NCBI GenBank assembly: GCA_020746835.1
Contig: JAGPNK010000007.1
Span: 744,001-808,000, forward strand
Source of the DNA: Stachybotrys elegans
Taxonomy: Eukaryota; Ascomycota; Sordariomycetes; Hypocreales; Stachybotryaceae
Length of the DNA stretch: 64,000 bases
Direction of reading: 5' to 3'
Shown here: one piece after another, positions 60,501-64,000 of the stretch
Position numbering within the stretch: the first letter of the stretch is position 1
How the letters are laid out: the number at the start of each line of letters is the position of its first letter
The notes under the pieces: generated by a model
The model's input: the letters and a program-made list of their open reading frames with translations, nothing else
Databases searched by the model: none
Told to the model about the DNA's origin: nothing
Position numbers and translations under genes: made by a program

Positions 60501-63266
60501 ACTGGCCCCGAGTGCGAGTATGACCAGCCTGCGGGGTAGACTTGGCCACAACAGGAGCAGAAGGCGAATAGTTTGATGACGGACCCCGAGCTGACTCGGA
60601 TGATGTCCTGGTAGCCGGTCTGCTTGTCTGGCTTGCACTCGGGGACTGGGTGTCTGCGCGAGGTGGAGGAGCAGGTGTGCTTTGAGCAGCAGTCGGCATC
60701 GGAGCATAGTTTGACACTGCTCTCTTGGGCGGCGATGTCATGGGGGGCGCAGAGAAGGTCGCCGCCGGGGGTGGGGTCTGGCGCGAGATTGGGGGCGAAG
60801 CAGGACTGTACCTCGATGCAGTGTCCGTTGACAGCGGTGCATGAGATACACTCACAGATCTGCCGGCAGGCGCCGACTCGTCTTCTTCATCAACCTCTCG
60901 GGTCGGAGGCAATGAAGGGACGCGATTTAGCCTGGTCTCGTAGGCGGAACTAGCCCTACGATCCACAGCCGAAGCATCCCCATTGACTCCATGGGCCGCA
61001 ATGTAGGGCTTGTTGTGACTGACTTCGAAGTGCGCCAAGGGACTTGATGTTCTTGGTTGGTGAGGGAAGACTGCCGGTGGGCCTGCCGCAGCAGCAGCAT
61101 GTCCGTATCCATGGGTGGAGCGCGCCGCCGCCGCCGCTGCTGCCGGTGCTGGGGAGTAGCGGTTAGAGACAGCCGGGGGTGCTGACGTTGCCGGAGCCGG
61201 AGAGTATCTTGATGCGGTACTAGAAGGGGGAGGCATGGAGTTGGACGGTTGGTGTTGGTCCAAGGTTGCGTACGGGTTCGTCCTCGGTGGAGCAACGAGT
61301 TTCGCGATGCCAGGAGGCTGACTGTCCGCAATGGCTGATTGTGTGGACAAGGATGAAGAGCGCGGACTGGGGACAGGAGGCTGGAAAGGCTCGCCAGTGA
61401 GAGATCCGGCAGGCGACAAGCCAGCCAGAGGTGGAGGAGCATGCAGTGCAGGAGAGGCTGCTCGGTTGCTTTGACGAGATGCAGGTCGAGGCTTCACCGT
61501 CATGGGAAGGTCTTCAAAGAAGCCGCTTTTGGCGGGCGAGGGGCCGGAACTCTTAGCAGGTGAAGGGGCAGGAATGCTTGGATTGGGAGATTTCCCAGGA
61601 GGCGGTGGCGGGGGCATGGAGGATGCAGGTGCTGATGACAGCTGCTGCAAACTCGGGCGCTTTCGAGGCTTGACAACGTTGTTGACCAGGTCGGTAGGAA
61701 GATCATATGGAGAAGAGTAGCCACCCTTGGACTTGTCTGCAAAGCTCTCGGCGCGGTTTTGGTCGGGGCGAGGTTGAGGCGGCTGTCCGTATTGAGGGGC
61801 AGCATTGAATGGAGTTGCCGGGACGGATGGACTGTACACGGTGTTCTGATATCCATTGGCGGGGGGCCAGAGACGGCGCGTGGCGCATTACTCTGCGGCA
61901 TGTAAGGATTGGCTGCTGCGGGAGCAGGAGCTGCTGCTTGCGAGGCAACAGTATCAGGGCCACCCTCATCATCTTCGAGGAAGCCCTCATCATCGTCTGC
62001 CCAGAATGCAGCAACATCGACAGTCTTCTTTTCCGTTGCCGCGTCCTCCAGGAGGAATTCTTCGTCGTCGTCGCTTCCAAACGCTTCTTGCCACTTGGCG
62101 GAAAGATCTTCGGCCGGAGCTTCAGTTTCGACAGCAGTATCAGGCGTCCTCCCTTGGTCTATGCCGAGGCCTGTGGTATGGTCCGCCTTGGGCATTTGGC
62201 TATGTGACTTCTCTTCATCCTCTTCGTCCTCTTCTTCTTCATCCTCGTCCTCATCCTCATCTTCGTCAGAGTCAGAATCGTCCTCCTCTTCATCGTCGTC
62301 GTCAGAGTCGTCATCGTCATCATCCTCATCTTCTTCTTTCACCGTGTCCTCAAGAGTACGGTTTTGAGATTGGGGCTCAGACGTCAGGGATCCCATTACT
62401 TGCATGGTAGATTTTCGTTCCAAAGTAGGCAGTGCGGGCTCGTTATCCGTAGTCTGGGCTTGAGAAAAGAAATCATCATTGCCATCATCTTCGTCAAAGG
62501 TATTTGCGAGGTTCCCTCCAGGATTCTCGGCTGTGGCGTTTCCTGGTTGGCCAGCCCTCGAAATCAACGGCACGCCCTCCTCGTACCGGGCGTTGGAGGC
62601 GGCAGCTTCGTACCCTTGTACGTCACCTCCGATGGAACTGGCATGAGGGCGTTGGGGTTCCTGGTGGTCCTCGGCTTGATATCCGTATCCATCATCCTCC
62701 CTCTCCGTTTCCCCGAAGGCCTCGAGGGCCTGCGACGGGGCAAAAGGTTCTTGGTTCTGATCAGAGTCCGAGGTAGAAGCAATGGGGGGCACTGCTGGGA
62801 ACGAGTTGGTCCGGTCTGACGGCCCCATGAACTTGAATGGATCAGTGTCAGTCCGTTGTAGAGACCAGTCGCCGTCGTCCTCGTCGTTGAATTCGGGTTC
62901 GTGAGAGACGGTGCGGGCGAATGACATGGAGCTGGAATGTTGAGACTTGGACGGAGTGGCGGTAGGCGGTTGTTGGTTCTCAGGAGCTGCTTGCTGAGAC
63001 TGTTCGGCGTGACTATTGGGTGCCGTGACACCACCATCCAAATCAGCCCCTCCCTCGACGGCATCGCCAACATTGGAGAAGGAAGTTTCGGCATGGTGCT
63101 CCTCGTCGTGCGTGTCGGGTTCGTGGGATTCAGGGTCCTGCGACGCCATCTCGTGGTTCTTGAGCGTCGCGGTCGATGACGTGAGGTGTACCGGGTCGCT
63201 CTCAGGGTGCCCGCCGTTAGGCATCAAGGCTGGGTTCCATGATGGCGATCCAGTGTCGCTGGCCAT
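57583..63266 (-). CDS. SEC16: COPII coat assembly scaffold Sec16 (reading frame shifts once)
   Basis: Three coding blocks give about 1875 residues. Block 1 (63266 to about 61867) opens MASDTGSPSWNPALMPNGG and includes a long acidic Asp/Glu/Ser stretch (plus strand about 62200-62345). Block 2 (about 61860 to 58233) is in another frame and holds AESFADKSKGGYSSPYDLP, the central conserved region (WKGVPIVTWGVGGTVVTSFP, FPGPLKGKSKKKEAISWL) and the helical ACE1-like domain ([23 protein letters not shown]). Block 3 (58175-57583) follows a 57-nt intron and holds KRAAAQQAAKKGWGFGGWFGG and a proline-rich tail. Sec16 organises ER exit sites and binds Sec23, Sec31 and Sar1. No standard intron joins blocks 1 and 2; the frames meet at a six-G run on the plus strand (61861-61866). 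Confidence 0.88.
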
Positions 63267-64000
63267 CTCTGGAGGGAATTAGGGCGGCGAGAGGGTGATG
63301 TCGCCTGTGTGGAAAATACTGGACGGGCCGTCAGCGCCATGCGCAACATAGGGGAAGCAAGGGGATGGATGGACAGATGGCCAAGAGGGAGGGACCAGGG
63401 CTGCACGTGCGATGGAGAAGGCTCGGGGCTTACCTGTACAGAGTAAATCAAAGTTGGTACACAGAGAGGCTCTTGGCCATAGTCGGTCTAGGATGGGTAT
63501 CAATGGACGACAACGGCAGCCCGTGGCTCGAGGTCATAAATGTCCGATAGTGAAGAAGTGAATAAAAGGATACTGGGCCTGAGGAGGCCAAGGTGTGGGA
63601 GGTGGTGGTAATGAAACGACCTGGACCTCCTAAGGTAGGTGCCAGGTACCGCCTGTTGGTGAGTGGGCGCAAAGGTACTTCCCGTCGAGCGCCTTAGCTC
63701 AGGCAGGGCAGGGTTGGTATGGAAAGGTGTTCGTTAGGTATTCTTTTTAGGTCCGGGTGCTAGCCAGGGAGGGACCGAGCTGGCAGGGATGCCGATACCT
63801 GCACTTTACATATTAGGTAGTGGTACCTCCCACGCTCCCGGACTATCCGTCATTGTGCTTGAGACTCGGAATGCTGTTCCAGATTCGTCCCTCTTCCGTA
63901 TCACGGCATTGCCACCTCTACAATCTGCCATTTGTATTTCTGTATGGGCTCCGAATCAGTAGGCTCGGTGTGAGACCTCCGAGTTGGGACAATTTTCTAC
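63267..64000. other. Sec16 upstream region to window end
   Basis: 5' region of SEC16 with several AGGTA-containing motifs (for example aggtaggtgccaggtacc near 63631-63650). No coding frame that I can support reaches the window edge. Confidence 0.45.

Overview
The window looks like nuclear DNA of a filamentous ascomycete, most likely a sordariomycete and probably Hypocreales. This rests on dense short introns (about 35-90 nt, GT..AG, with CTAAC/CTGAC-type branch sites), GC-rich coding third positions, gene families typical of filamentous fungi (a SepA-type formin, a fused PabA-PabB, an Elp5 ending in acidic residues), and intergenic CT/GA tracts. The species cannot be read from the sequence. 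I rebuilt 21 protein-coding genes by joining exons at splice sites that preserve frame. I found no rRNA, tRNA, CRISPR array or intact transposon.

Layout. 0-11 kb: Vps55 (+), then on the minus strand a fused aminodeoxychorismate synthase, the TRAPPII subunit Trs120, and an SDR-fold protein that lacks the catalytic lysine. 12.8-19.8 kb (minus): a ten-exon MFS sugar-porter gene and a seven-exon DUF2264 gene (a glycosidase-like family), separated by 2.5 kb. 20.6-24.4 kb (plus): an ASXH/DEUBAD-type protein, Elongator subunit Elp5 and the R-SNARE Sec22. 24.7-29.7 kb (minus): an unnamed zinc-finger protein ending in a CaaX box, and a CLPTM1-family membrane protein. 31.6-36.7 kb: a LOG-family phosphoribohydrolase (+), proteasome subunit alpha PRE5/PSMA1 (-), and the mitochondrial tRNA-modifying GTPase MSS1 (+). 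37.3-37.5 kb (minus): a 68-residue protein made of tandem GRSGYNKDDEDKGNK repeats. This stands beside a 6-kb gene-free stretch. 43.4-52.9 kb: a soluble KDEL-tagged glucosidase I (-), a tri-snRNP 27K-like protein (+), and the formin SepA/Bni1 (-). 54.8-63.3 kb: a small single-pass membrane protein (+), checkpoint clamp subunit Hus1 (+), and COPII scaffold Sec16 (-), whose reading frame shifts once at a homopolymer.

Most genes are housekeeping. Several serve membrane traffic (Vps55, Trs120, Sec22, Sec16) and ER glycoprotein processing (glucosidase I). Two act on wobble-uridine tRNA modification, one in the cytosol (Elp5) and one in mitochondria (MSS1). There is no secondary-metabolite cluster. 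The least explained parts are the SDR-like protein, the CaaX zinc-finger protein, the tandem-repeat miniprotein with its empty flank, and the transporter/DUF2264 pair. Gene assignments come from recognising family motifs by eye. No database search was run.
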